Below, piece by piece: positions 1 to 7,452 of a stretch of DNA of 64,000 nt; the first letter of the stretch is position 1, and each line of letters starts with the position of its first letter. The position numbers were made by a program, and so were the translations under genes. The notes under the pieces were generated by a model, which saw only the letters and a program-made list of their open reading frames with translations, was not told where the DNA came from and did no database searches. The DNA is from Streptomyces solicavernae (GTDB lineage: Bacteria; Actinomycetota; Actinomycetes; Streptomycetales; Streptomycetaceae), in the NCBI RefSeq assembly GCF_029968095.1, contig NZ_JASCIR010000021.1:1-64000 (forward strand), written 5' to 3'.

Positions 1-21
1 AGTGAGACTTTAGCGGAATCC

Positions 22-45
22 CGGCCCCGAACCTAATCGGGGCCG
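22..45. terminator. Hairpin terminator of the gene left of the window
   Basis: A perfect 9-bp stem (CGGCCCCGA / TCGGGGCCG) with a 6-nt loop lies at the left edge. No gene of this window ends before it, so it most likely terminates a transcript entering from the left, or one on the other strand. There is no strong T-tract, which is usual for high-GC actinobacterial terminators. Between this hairpin and position 210 I see nothing supportable as coding; a possible 83-codon frame from 105 crosses the trp leader and looks spurious. Confidence 0.5.
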
Positions 46-210
46 CGTCCTTTCGAACGCGGATTCCACATTCCGCAAAAGCACACGAAAAGAAGACCGC
101 GACGATGCGCGGTTCGTTCGTTGGGTTCTTGCTGAATGGCTGTCCGGGGACCAACCGGAGTCGGCGCTCACGTCGGACAACTCGAAGGACTCTACGTAGG
201 CCGAATGGCC

Positions 211-240
211 CTGTCAACCTCGGGGTCGGGTGGCTAGGGT
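211..240 (+). promoter_or_regulatory. Putative trpS promoter
   Basis: CTGTCA at 211-216 (4/6 to TTGACA) and TAGGGT at 235-240 (3/6 to TATAAT) are separated by 18 bp. A start site 6-7 nt after the -10 element would fall on or next to the ATG of the leader peptide at 247, so the leader mRNA may be leaderless. This is inferred from spacing only. Confidence 0.4.
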
Positions 241-246
241 GGCTGC

Positions 247-288
247 ATGACTACGCACGCGTGCAGCAATCAGTGGTGGGCCGCCTGA
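247..288 (+). CDS. trpS leader peptide with tandem Trp codons
   Basis: This is a 13-codon reading frame, MTTHACSNQWWAA then TGA, with two adjacent TGG codons at 274-279. The Trp pair sits immediately before the first arm of a set of alternative hairpins (279-339), the arrangement of a classical ribosome-mediated attenuator. When charged tRNA-Trp is scarce the ribosome should stall on the Trp codons and mask the first arm. I recall that the auxiliary, indolmycin-resistant TrpRS gene of S. coelicolor is controlled this way, and this leader fits that model. There is no obvious Shine-Dalgarno sequence, consistent with a leaderless message. Confidence 0.85.
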   Translation: MTTHACSNQWWAA

Positions 289-339
289 CGGCGGCCGGAC
301 TCACGTGTGCATCAACGGCCGCCGCCTCGGCGGCCGTTT
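279..339 (+). promoter_or_regulatory. Trp attenuator with four pairing segments
   Basis: Four complementary heptamers are visible. Segment 1 is GGCCGCC at 279-285, segment 2 is GGCGGCC at 290-296, segment 3 is GGCCGCC at 317-323 and segment 4 is GGCGGCC at 329-335. Pairings 1:2, 2:3 and 3:4 are all perfect and mutually exclusive. The 3:4 hairpin extends to a perfect 10-bp stem (314-323 with 329-338, 5-nt loop) followed by three T and is the terminator; 2:3 is the antiterminator. A ribosome stalled on the Trp codons at 274-279 covers segment 1, frees segment 2 and allows read-through into trpS. With ample Trp-tRNA the ribosome reaches the stop codon at 286-288, blocks segment 2 and lets the terminator form. 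Confidence 0.85.
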
Positions 340-411
340 GCGTATCCCCTTCCTGAGGACCGCGGCTCGGCCGGCGGACCGGCGGTGGCCCTGACTCAGG
401 AGGAAGCAGCA

Positions 412-1419
412 GTGACGCGGATCTTCAGTGGCATCAAGCCGACCGGCCACCTCACCTTGGGGAACTACCTGGGCGCGCTGCGCCAGTGGGTCGAGGTGGA
501 CCAGCACCGCGCGGAGGCGTTGTTCTGTGTGGTGGATCTGCACGCCCTGACCGTGGAACACGATCCCGCGCGTGTGCGCAGGCTCAGCCGGCAGGCGGCG
601 ACGCTGATGCTGGCGGCCGGGCTCGATCCGGAGCGGTGTGCGGTGTTCGTGCAGAGCCATGTCGACGAGCACGCGCGGCTGTCGTATCTCCTGGAGTGCG
701 TCGCCACTGACGGGGAGATGCGGCGGATGATCCAGTACAAGGAGAAGTCCGTGCGCGAGCGGGAGCGGGGCGGGAGTGTGCGGCTGTCGCTGCTGACGTA
801 TCCCGTGCTGATGGCGGCGGACATCCTGGCCCATGGGGCGGACGAGGTTCCGGTGGGTGAGGACCAGACGCAGCATGTGGAGCTCACGCGGGATCTGGCG
901 GTGCGGTTCAACCAGCGGTACGGGCACACCTTTGTGGTGCCGCGGGCTACGCCGCCGAAGACCGCCGCGCGTGTGATGGATCTGCAGGACCCGTCGTCGA
1001 AGATGGGGAAGTCCCATGAGTCGGCTGCCGGGATCGTCTATCTGCTGGACGAGCCGGATGTCGTACGGAAGAAGGTTCTGCGGGCGGTGACCGACGGTGG
1101 GCGGGAGGTCGTGTACGACCGTGAGGGCAAGCCCGGGGTGTCGAATCTGCTGGAGATTCTGGCGGCGTGCGAGGGGTGCCGGCCGGAGGAGCTGAGCGGC
1201 GGCTTCGACTCGTACGGGGAGTTGAAGAAGGCCGTCGCCGAGGCCGTGGTCGAGTTGCTGCGGCCGGTGCGGGAGCGGCACCGGGAGTTGTGTGCCGAGC
1301 CGGGGCGGGTCGACGCGGTGCTGCGGGCCGGGGCCGCGAAGGCGCGGGGAACGGCGCGGCCGACGGTCGATGCCGCGTACCGGGCGATGGGGCTGATGCC
1401 TGCCGGTGGCGGGGCCTGA
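412..1419 (+). CDS. trpS: Tryptophanyl-tRNA synthetase (class I)
   Basis: It charges tRNA-Trp with tryptophan in the cytoplasm, using ATP. The 335-residue protein matches bacterial TrpRS in length. It has the HIGH-type motif near the start (PTGHLTLGNYLG) and the KMSKS-type loop as SSKMGKS around residue 200. The GTG start at 412 follows AGGAGG at 398-403 by 8 nt; the longer frame back to 307 would run through the terminator hairpin and is rejected. Position behind an attenuator suggests the inducible, auxiliary TrpRS (S. coelicolor trpS1 type, linked to indolmycin resistance) rather than the housekeeping copy, which is not in this window. The auxiliary assignment is inference; the enzyme assignment is firm. 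Confidence 0.95.
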   Translation: MTRIFSGIKPTGHLTLGNYLGALRQWVEVDQHRAEALFCVVDLHALTVEHDPARVRRLSRQAATLMLAAGLDPERCAVFVQSHVDEHARLSYLLECVATDGEMRRMIQYKEKSVRERERGGSVRLSLLTYPVLMAADILAHGADEVPVGEDQTQHVELTRDLAVRFNQRYGHTFVVPRATPPKTAARVMDLQDPSSKMGKSHESAAGIVYLLDEPDVVRKKVLRAVTDGGREVVYDREGKPGVSNLLEILAACEGCRPEELSGGFDSYGELKKAVAEAVVELLRPVRERHRELCAEPGRVDAVLRAGAAKARGTARPTVDAAYRAMGLMPAGGGA

Positions 1420-1425
1420 GGAGCG

Positions 1426-1456
1426 TGCGGCGCCGTTCGAAGGGAACGGCGCCGCA
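1426..1456. terminator. Bidirectional terminator between trpS and proC
   Basis: A perfect 13-bp GC-rich stem (1426-1438 with 1444-1456) with a 5-nt loop lies in the 43-bp gap between two convergent genes, where it can serve both. Confidence 0.75.
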
Positions 1457-1462
1457 GGTGTC

Positions 1463-2272
1463 TCAGCCGTTGCCGGAGGCGAGTGCGCGGCTGCGGTCGC
1501 GGGCGGCTTCGAGGGCGGCGATGAGGGCCGCGCGTACGCCGTGGTTCTCCAGCTCGCGGATGGCGTTGATGGTGGTGCCCGCGGGGGACGTGACGTTCTC
1601 GCGGAGCTTGACCGGGTGTTCGCCGCTGTCGCGGAGCATCACGGCGGCGCCGATGGCGGCCTGGACGATCAGGTCGTGGGCCTTGTCGCGGGGCAGGCCG
1701 AGGAGGATGCCGGCGTCGGTCATGGCCTCTACGAGGAAGTAGAAGTACGCCGGACCCGAGCCGGAGAGGGCCGTGCAGGCGTCCTGCTGGGCCTCGGGGA
1801 CGCGCAGCGTCTTGCCGACGGCGCCGAAGATGTCCTCGGCGTGGCTGAGGTCGGCCGCGCTGGCGTGGGAGCCGGCGGAGATGACCGACATGCCCTCGTC
1901 GACGAGGACCGGGGTGTTCGGCATGACGCGGACGACCGGGGTGCTGCCGGGGAGGCGTTCCTCGATGAAGGCCGTGGTGATGCCCGCGGCCGCGCTGATG
2001 ACCAGGCGGTCGACGGTGACGTGCGGGGCGAGTTCGTCGAGGAGTGCGCCCATGTCCTGCGGCTTGCAGGCGAGGATCAGGGTGTCGGCGTGCTTGGCGG
2101 CTTCGGCGTTGGTGACCGGGTCGACGCCGTAGCGGGTGCGGAGTTCCTCGGCTCGTTCGGCGCGGCGGGTGGTGACCAGGAGGTCGGCGGGGGCCCAGCC
2201 GGCCCGGATCATTCCGCTGAGCAGGGCCTCGCCGATCTTGCCGGTGCCGAGGACTGCGACTTTCTGGGTCAT
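1463..2272 (-). CDS. proC: Pyrroline-5-carboxylate reductase
   Basis: It performs the last step of proline synthesis, NAD(P)H-dependent reduction of pyrroline-5-carboxylate to L-proline. The 269-residue protein is of normal ProC length. It opens with the Rossmann nucleotide-binding motif VAVLGTGKIGEAL and carries the conserved C-terminal region with ALSGSGPAYFYFL around residue 165 and the NVTSPAGTT signature near residue 225. It stands alone, convergent with trpS, with which it shares a terminator. Confidence 0.96.
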   Translation of the reverse strand: MTQKVAVLGTGKIGEALLSGMIRAGWAPADLLVTTRRAERAEELRTRYGVDPVTNAEAAKHADTLILACKPQDMGALLDELAPHVTVDRLVISAAAGITTAFIEERLPGSTPVVRVMPNTPVLVDEGMSVISAGSHASAADLSHAEDIFGAVGKTLRVPEAQQDACTALSGSGPAYFYFLVEAMTDAGILLGLPRDKAHDLIVQAAIGAAVMLRDSGEHPVKLRENVTSPAGTTINAIRELENHGVRAALIAALEAARDRSRALASGNG

Positions 2273-2361
2273 GAGCGGTGCCTTCCGGTGAGTCGTCCGC
2301 GGTCATCCTCGCATCGGGCGGCGGTGGCGCGACCGGGTGTCCGATGGGCGGTACGGCTTCC

Positions 2362-2433
2362 TCGTACGGGAATGCGCGCTCGTACGGGAATGCGCGCTCG
2401 TGCGGCAGTGCGCGCTCGTGCGGCAGTGCGCGC
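2362..2433. repeat. Four tandem 18-bp repeats abutting the exporter stop codon
   Basis: Four 18-bp units (2362-2379, 2380-2397, 2398-2415, 2416-2433) end exactly at the base before the stop codon of the ABC permease (2434-2436, minus strand). The first two units are identical and so are the last two; the pairs differ at a few positions. There is no in-frame stop inside the unit. It is one of several gene-end minisatellites in this window. Confidence 0.85.
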
Positions 2434-3234
2434 TCAGGGCGTCCGGCGGCGGAGGGTGGCGGCGCCGAGGGCCAGGACCAGGAGGGCGCAGGCGGCGACG
2501 ACCAGGATGTCGCGGATGAAGTCGGCGGTGACGTCGGTGTTCCGGAGGACTTCGTTCATGCCGTCGACCGCGTACGACATGGGGAGGACGTCGGAGATCC
2601 CCTCCAGTACGGGGTGCATGGTGTCGCGCTGGGCGAAGAGGCCGCAGAGGAGGATCTGGGGGAAGATCACGGCCGGCATGAACTGGACGGCCTGGAACTC
2701 GGTGGCCGCGAAGGCGGAGACGAAGAGGCCGAGGGCCGTGCCGAGGAGGGCGTCAAGGAGAGCCACCAGGAGGAGCAGCCAGGGCGATCCGGTCACGTCG
2801 AGGCCGAGGACCCACAGGGCGAGGCCGGTGGCGAGGGCGGACTGGACGACGGCGAGCAGGCCGAAGGCGAGGGCGTACCCGAGGATCAGGTCGGCCTTGC
2901 CCAGGGGCAGGGCGAGGAGGCGTTCCAGGGTGCCGGAGGTGCGCTCGCGGAGGGTGGCGATGGACGTCACCAGGAACATCGTGATGAGCGGGAAGATGCC
3001 GAGCAGGGAGGCGCCGATGGTGTCGAACACGCGCGGGTTGCCGTCGAAGACGTAGCGCAGCAGGAGCAGCATCACGCACGGGACGAACAGCATCAGGGCG
3101 ATCGAGCGCGGGTCGTGGCGGAGTTGGCGCAGCACGCGCGCGGTGGTGGCGAAGGTGCGGGGCGCGGAGAGGGCGGGGGCGCGGGGCGGGGTGGGGGCCT
3201 GGGCCGGGGCGGTGTCGGTTGCGGGGGTGGTCAT
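2434..3234 (-). CDS. ABC-2 type exporter, membrane subunit
   Basis: The 266-residue integral membrane protein of an ABC-2 (drug/polyketide export type) transporter has about six predicted hydrophobic segments, after a Pro/Ala-rich N-terminal tail and a conserved ATTARVLRQLRHDPRS segment. The ATG start overlaps the ATPase stop codon in an ATGA (3231-3234), so the two genes are translationally coupled and the products should form one exporter. The substrate cannot be read from sequence. A run of four 18-bp repeats directly follows its stop codon. Confidence 0.88.
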   Translation of the reverse strand: MTTPATDTAPAQAPTPPRAPALSAPRTFATTARVLRQLRHDPRSIALMLFVPCVMLLLLRYVFDGNPRVFDTIGASLLGIFPLITMFLVTSIATLRERTSGTLERLLALPLGKADLILGYALAFGLLAVVQSALATGLALWVLGLDVTGSPWLLLLVALLDALLGTALGLFVSAFAATEFQAVQFMPAVIFPQILLCGLFAQRDTMHPVLEGISDVLPMSYAVDGMNEVLRNTDVTADFIRDILVVAACALLVLALGAATLRRRTP

Positions 3235-4019
3235 CGCGCCGGCTCCTGTCGGTCGTCGTCGGTGGTGGTGGTGGCACGGTCGGCGTGCGCGCGGGCGTTG
3301 GCCTCGTCGACCAGGTGGAGGAAGGCGGACTCGACGCTGCCCGAGGTGCCGCGCAGGGCGTCCGGGGTGTCGTCGGCGAGGATCGCGCCCTCGCGCATGA
3401 GGAGGAGGCGGTGGCAGCGCTCGGCTTCGTCCATGACGTGCGAGGAGACGAGCAGGGTGGTGCCGCGCGTGGCGATGGTGTGGAAGAGGTTCCACAGGTC
3501 GCGGCGGAGGACCGGGTCGAGGCCGACGGTGGGTTCGTCGAGTACGAGGAGTTCGGGGCTGCCGAGCAGGGCCACGGCGAGCGAGGCGCGGCTGCGCTGG
3601 CCGCCTGAGAGGGTGCCGGCCAGGGCGTCGGCGTGCGAGGCGAGGTCGACGTCGTCGATGACGCGCGTGACGTCGGCGTGGCGGCGGGCGGCGGCCGCGC
3701 GGCCCGGGTCGAGGATCGCGGCGAAGTAGTCGAGGTTCTGGCGGACCGTCAGGTCGTCGTAGACGGACGGGTCCTGGGTGACGTACCCGATGCGGGAGCG
3801 GAGTTCGGGGGCGCCGGCCGGGCGGCCGAGGACCTGGAGGGTGCCGGTGACCTTGGCCTGGGTGCCGACGATCGCGCGCATCAGCGTGGTCTTGCCGCAG
3901 CCGGAGGGGCCGAGGAGTCCGGTGACCTGGCCGCGCGGCACGTCGAAGCCGAGGTCGCGGAGGACGGGGCGGCCGCCGCGTACGACGGAGAGGCCGGTGG
4001 CGTGGATCGCGGTGTGCAC
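3231..4019 (-). CDS. ABC-2 type exporter, ATP-binding subunit
   Basis: This is the ATPase energising the adjacent permease, a DrrA-like daunorubicin-resistance type. It has Walker A (GPSGCGKTT), the ABC signature (LSGGQRSR), Walker B (LVLDEPTVGLDP) and the switch His (SSHVMDEAE). I place the start at GTG 4019, preceded by AAGGAG at 4027-4032 with 7-nt spacing, giving 262 residues. The longer frame to 4052 would begin inside the 4041-4064 palindrome and adds a non-conserved N-terminus. Transcription is probably controlled at that palindrome. The regulator is not adjacent. Confidence 0.9.
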   Translation of the reverse strand: MHTAIHATGLSVVRGGRPVLRDLGFDVPRGQVTGLLGPSGCGKTTLMRAIVGTQAKVTGTLQVLGRPAGAPELRSRIGYVTQDPSVYDDLTVRQNLDYFAAILDPGRAAAARRHADVTRVIDDVDLASHADALAGTLSGGQRSRASLAVALLGSPELLVLDEPTVGLDPVLRRDLWNLFHTIATRGTTLLVSSHVMDEAERCHRLLLMREGAILADDTPDALRGTSGSVESAFLHLVDEANARAHADRATTTTDDDRQEPAR

Positions 4020-4040
4020 GGCTGCGCTCCTTCCGGACGA

Positions 4041-4064
4041 ATAATTCATCACGTGATGAATAAT
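4041..4064. promoter_or_regulatory. Palindromic operator upstream of the ABC exporter
   Basis: The core TTCATCACGTGATGAA (4045-4060) is a perfect 16-bp palindrome. It extends with one mismatched pair to 24 bp, and it is AT-rich against a GC-rich background. It overlaps the probable -10/start region and lies just upstream of the ribosome-binding site, where a bound repressor would block transcription. This type of site suits a TetR, GntR or MarR family dimer; which one is not visible. Confidence 0.75.
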
Positions 4065-4071
4065 CCTCCTG

Positions 4072-4109
4072 GGTAGGGCTTGGCGTCAACTGGTAGGGCT
4101 TGGCGTCAA
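4072..4109 (-). promoter_or_regulatory. Duplicated promoter element with two TTGACG boxes
   Basis: A perfect 18-bp direct repeat (4072-4089 and 4092-4109, 20-bp period) puts two TTGACG -35-like boxes on the minus strand, at 4107-4102 and 4087-4082. From the nearer box a GATTAT hexamer lies 15 bp downstream (4066-4061), at the edge of the palindrome. The duplication suggests either tandem promoters or a duplicated activator site for the exporter. Confidence 0.45.
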
Positions 4110-4156
4110 GGTGCAGGGCGGGCGTCGGCGGACCGGGGCCGGCCGCCGGGCTGTGG

Positions 4157-4192
4157 CTACTTCCGCTACTCCCGCTACTCCCGCTACTTCCG
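4157..4192. repeat. 9-bp repeat carrying four tandem stop codons
   Basis: Read on the minus strand this is four 9-bp units of the form CGG-(A/G)AG-TAG, encoding Arg-Lys/Glu-stop each time. The first unit contains the last two sense codons and the stop of the 175-residue membrane protein; the other three are in-frame copies behind it. Confidence 0.9.
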
Positions 4193-4711
4193 CTTCTTCC
4201 TGCGGTTCGCCGGGTTGCCCGCGCGGCGGGACGTACGGCGTTCGTACTGCTTGACGGCGGCTTCGTACTCCGCGCGGCGGAGCTTTTCGCCGGGGGCCTC
4301 GGTGAGGGAGCGCAGGAAGTACGCGAGCAGCACGCCGACGAAACCGATCGCCGTCATGGAGCGCAGCGCCTGCTGGGTCCGCGGGTCCGGGCGCCGGTTG
4401 TACGCGTCCCAGGTGCGGCGGAACGCGAGCGCGCTGCACACCGCGAAGACGGCCACGACGAGCAGGTCGACGAAGGAGCCGACCTGGGCGATCTCCAGTC
4501 CCTCGTACGCGAACCGCAGCAGCAGGCAGCCGCCGAACGCGGCCGAGATCGAGCCGAGGGCGACGGCGGCGCGGCGCAGCCCGTACTTGCCGGAGTGGTC
4601 GAGCCAGTGCGTGCCGAAGAAGCGAATGGGCTCGGGCTCGGGGCCGCCCGGGCCGTCCTGGCCGGCCGGGCCTTCGGGGGTACGGGGTGCCGATTCGGAT
4701 GCGTCGCTCAC
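4184..4711 (-). CDS. Conserved membrane protein, unknown function
   Basis: The 175-residue protein has an acidic, Pro/Gly-rich N-terminal tail (about 25 residues), then hydrophobic segments around residues 50-65, 78-95 and 120-135, and a very basic C-terminus (RRKKRK) likely to face the cytoplasm. I do not recognise a catalytic domain. It is divergent from the Ser/Thr kinase gene, sharing a 158-bp intergenic region. Its last codons and stop are duplicated in the following 9-bp repeat. Confidence 0.75.
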   Translation of the reverse strand: MSDASESAPRTPEGPAGQDGPGGPEPEPIRFFGTHWLDHSGKYGLRRAAVALGSISAAFGGCLLLRFAYEGLEIAQVGSFVDLLVVAVFAVCSALAFRRTWDAYNRRPDPRTQQALRSMTAIGFVGVLLAYFLRSLTEAPGEKLRRAEYEAAVKQYERRTSRRAGNPANRRKKRK

Positions 4712-4869
4712 GGTGCCGATTATCGCGCGCGGCGGGCGCTGTACGGAGTGCGCGATACGGAGTGCGCGCTACCGCCCCCGAGGCCGCCCGTTGTCGGTGG
4801 GGCGCGCTAGTTTGGTCGGGTGGCCGGGCTGGGCGGCCGGCGGCGAGGTGACTGGGGGAGGTCGGCGCA

Positions 4870-7266
4870 GTGCGGCTGCGATCAGGGGATCCGGAGACGA
4901 TCGGCGGCTACCCGCTGGAGGGGCGGCTCGGCGCGGGCGGCATGGGCACCGTCTATCTGGCGCGTACGGCGTCGGGGCGGCGGGTCGCGATCAAGCTGAT
5001 CCATCAACAGTTCGCGGACGACGAGGAGTTCAGGACCCGGTTCCGGCAGGAGGTCTCGGCGGCCCGGCGGGTCAGCGGGGCGTTCACGGCGGCCGTGGTC
5101 GACGCCGACCCCGAGGGCGCGCACCCGTGGATGGCCACGGCGTACATCGAGGGCGCCACGCTCTCCGAACGGATCACCTCGGGCGGGCCGTTGGGCGGCG
5201 CCGAGCTGCGCACCCTCGCCGTCGGCCTGGCCGAGGCGCTGCGCGACATCCACCGGGTCGGCGTGGTGCACCGCGACCTCAAGCCGTCCAACGTGGTGCT
5301 CTCGGCGGAGGGCCCGCGCGTGATCGACTTCGGCATCTCGCGCGCCGCCGACCACCAGACGCTGACGATGACGGGGCGGGTCATCGGCACGCCGCCGTTC
5401 ATGTCGCCCGAGCAGTTGCAGGCGCCGAGGGACGTGGGCCCGGAGTCGGACGTGTTCTCGCTCGCCACGCTGCTCGTGTTCGCGGCGACGGGGCAGGGGC
5501 CGTTCGACGCGGACAGCCCGTACCTCACGGCGTACCAAGTGGTGCACGAGGAGCCGCGGTTGAGCGCCGTGCCGGCGGAGCTGCGGGCGGTGGTCGAGCC
5601 GTGCCTCGCGAAGGACCCGGGCGCGCGGCCGTCCACGGACGAGCTGCTCGCCCAGCTCCTCGCGCTGCCGGAGGACTTCGGGGCGGGGGCGGGTGGCGCG
5701 GCCGGAGGTGCCGTGGACTCCGCGACGCAGGTGCTCGGCGGCGGCGCGGGTGATCTGTCCCGTTCGCAGCCGGACCAGGTGGGGCCCCGTACCGGCTCGC
5801 GCACGCTCACCGGCATCGGGCCCGGCCTGCGCAGGCGTTGGCGGTCCGTGCTCGCGGCGGCCCTGGCGGTGGCTGCCGTCGCGGGCGGCGTCGCCTGGCT
5901 CGGCCCGGACCGCGGCGCGGGCACGCAGAACACGGCGCAGGGCGGCGGACCCGCGTCCCCGTCCACCGGGAAGCCGCTGCCCGAGGGCTTCGCGCCCTGG
6001 GAGACGTCGGTGCGGGGCGGGAAGGGCATCCCCGACGAGCTGCGCTGCGTGCCGCGCGGCGCCGACCTGTACTGCGGGGGCGGCGGCGTAGTCGCCACCC
6101 GCCTGCGGGCCGCCGACGGCAAGCGTTTGTGGACGGTACGGAGCCCTGGGGTGCCGGCGAACGGGATGCACTTCGTCGGGGTGACGGGGACGGGCACAGG
6201 CATGAGCACGGGCGGGGGCACAGGCACGGGCGGGGAGCCGGTGTCCGGGGCGGCGGCATCGAGGGGCGAGGGCCCGCGTGCCGCTGCGTCGGGGGGCGAG
6301 GGCCCGGGTGCCGCTGCGGCCGGGGGCGTGACCGTCGTCGGGTACCGCATCCCCGCCGAGTCCGCGCCGGAACAGGTCGTCGCGCTGACCGAGGCCGGCA
6401 AGGAGCGCTGGTCCGCGCCGCTGGGCGGGGAGTCGACGCTGCTCACGGGCCGTACGCAGAGCGCTGTGCTCTACCGCGGGGACGTGCTGTCCGTCGACCC
6501 GGCGGGTACGCGGATCGAGGCGCGGCGGGCGGGCGGTGACGGCAGCGTGCGCTGGTCCCGGCCCTTCCCGCCCGGTACGCAGTGCGTGCCGTACGCCCCG
6601 AATCCGCGCGCGGCCCGGCTCTACGCGCTCTGCGCGTCGGCGGCGGAGGTGGAGTCCGTGCAGGTCACCCGGCCGACGTTGCGCGTACTCGACCCGGCGG
6701 ACGGGCGGCTCGGCGAGCCGGTCCAGCTGACGGGGCGGTGGCGGCCCGTCGGTGAGGCGGACGGCAAGCTCGTCCTCGCCGAGGAGCGGATGGAGGGGCT
6801 GGACTTCGCCGGGTACTCGGCGGTGGCGCTGTTCGACCCGCGGACCGGGAAGGTCGCCGAGCATCCGCTGCGCGGGGCGGACGGGGGCGCGGTCACGGTC
6901 GACGAGGGCGCGGATCCCACGGTCGTCGCGGGCGCGCTGCACTTCGTGGAGCGGAGCGGACAGGTGTACTGCGTGGACCCGGCGAGCGGGCGGGTGCGGT
7001 GGTCGCGGCAGACCGGCGTCGAGTGGGCCTCGGCGCCGGTCGCCTCCGACGGGGTGCTGTACTTCGGCTCGGCCAGCGGGCGCGTCGCCGCGCTCGGCGC
7101 GCGCGAGGGCGAGCTGCGGTGGTCCTCGCCGCCTCGGGTCGAGAGTCCTGGGAGCGAGATGGGGGCGACGGCCCGAGTGGTGGTGGCCGGTCGGGCGGTG
7201 ATTGCTTCCGCGGGCGGGAACACGGTGTTCGGGTTCGATGCGGAGCGGCCGCCGTCGGAAGGGTGA
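4870..7266 (+). CDS. Membrane Ser/Thr protein kinase with PQQ-type beta-propeller
   Basis: This is a 798-residue Hanks-type kinase. The N-terminal kinase domain shows the Gly loop (GRLGAGGMGTVYLA, about residues 18-31), catalytic Lys42 (VAIK), HRDLKPSN near residue 134, DFGIS, and an APE-equivalent MSPEQ. A basic stop-transfer flank and one membrane helix lie at about residues 320-342. The outer part is a repeated propeller of the PQQ-binding/pyrrolo-quinoline-like type (repeats such as GRVRWSRQTG and GELRWSSP). A 50-residue Gly/Thr/Ala-rich insertion splits the propeller near residues 435-485. GTG 4870 follows GGAGG by 8 nt. It probably senses something outside the membrane and phosphorylates cytoplasmic targets; ligand and targets are unknown. 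Confidence 0.93.
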   Translation: MRLRSGDPETIGGYPLEGRLGAGGMGTVYLARTASGRRVAIKLIHQQFADDEEFRTRFRQEVSAARRVSGAFTAAVVDADPEGAHPWMATAYIEGATLSERITSGGPLGGAELRTLAVGLAEALRDIHRVGVVHRDLKPSNVVLSAEGPRVIDFGISRAADHQTLTMTGRVIGTPPFMSPEQLQAPRDVGPESDVFSLATLLVFAATGQGPFDADSPYLTAYQVVHEEPRLSAVPAELRAVVEPCLAKDPGARPSTDELLAQLLALPEDFGAGAGGAAGGAVDSATQVLGGGAGDLSRSQPDQVGPRTGSRTLTGIGPGLRRRWRSVLAAALAVAAVAGGVAWLGPDRGAGTQNTAQGGGPASPSTGKPLPEGFAPWETSVRGGKGIPDELRCVPRGADLYCGGGGVVATRLRAADGKRLWTVRSPGVPANGMHFVGVTGTGTGMSTGGGTGTGGEPVSGAAASRGEGPRAAASGGEGPGAAAAGGVTVVGYRIPAESAPEQVVALTEAGKERWSAPLGGESTLLTGRTQSAVLYRGDVLSVDPAGTRIEARRAGGDGSVRWSRPFPPGTQCVPYAPNPRAARLYALCASAAEVESVQVTRPTLRVLDPADGRLGEPVQLTGRWRPVGEADGKLVLAEERMEGLDFAGYSAVALFDPRTGKVAEHPLRGADGGAVTVDEGADPTVVAGALHFVERSGQVYCVDPASGRVRWSRQTGVEWASAPVASDGVLYFGSASGRVAALGAREGELRWSSPPRVESPGSEMGATARVVVAGRAVIASAGGNTVFGFDAERPPSEG

Positions 7267-7344
7267 GGGCTGTCCCTCCCCTGGCCTTCCGGTGGGCCGG
7301 GCCCGAGCTTCCGCGCGTACCCGCCGTGGTGTGTCCGCCTCATC

Positions 7345-7430
7345 AGCGACTGACCGTCCATCGTGGCTGGTCGCGCCCACGCGGCGGAGCCGCATATGTC
7401 ACAGCCCCGCGCCCCTCATCGGGGCGCCCC
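7345..7430. repeat. Interspersed intergenic repeat (Streptomyces type)
   Basis: The segment reading CGTGGCTGGTCGCGCCCACG followed by GCGGCGGAGCCGCATATG, then a GCGCCCCTCATCGGGGCGC hairpin (about 7411-7429), matches from memory a very common non-coding repeat of Streptomyces genomes. It fills most of the 186-bp gap between the convergent kinase and SH3 genes and contains strong stems that could act as a terminator for both. Confidence 0.6.
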
Positions 7431-7452
7431 GGCCCGCCGCCGTACGAAACGC

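Noticed and set aside
105..356. Open frame of 83 codons at the left end
   Set aside because: It runs through the trp leader peptide and terminator in another frame, has no ribosome-binding site and an Arg/Ser-rich composition typical of out-of-frame GC-rich sequence.
279..411. T-box or other tRNA-sensing leader for trpS
   Set aside because: No T-box core sequence or specifier loop is visible, whereas tandem Trp codons plus 1:2/2:3/3:4 pairing fully explain the leader.
4882..7395. 837-codon open frame antisense to the Ser/Thr kinase gene
   Set aside because: It is a shadow frame caused by high GC in the third codon position of the kinase; the product is Arg/Pro/Gly-rich with no domain.
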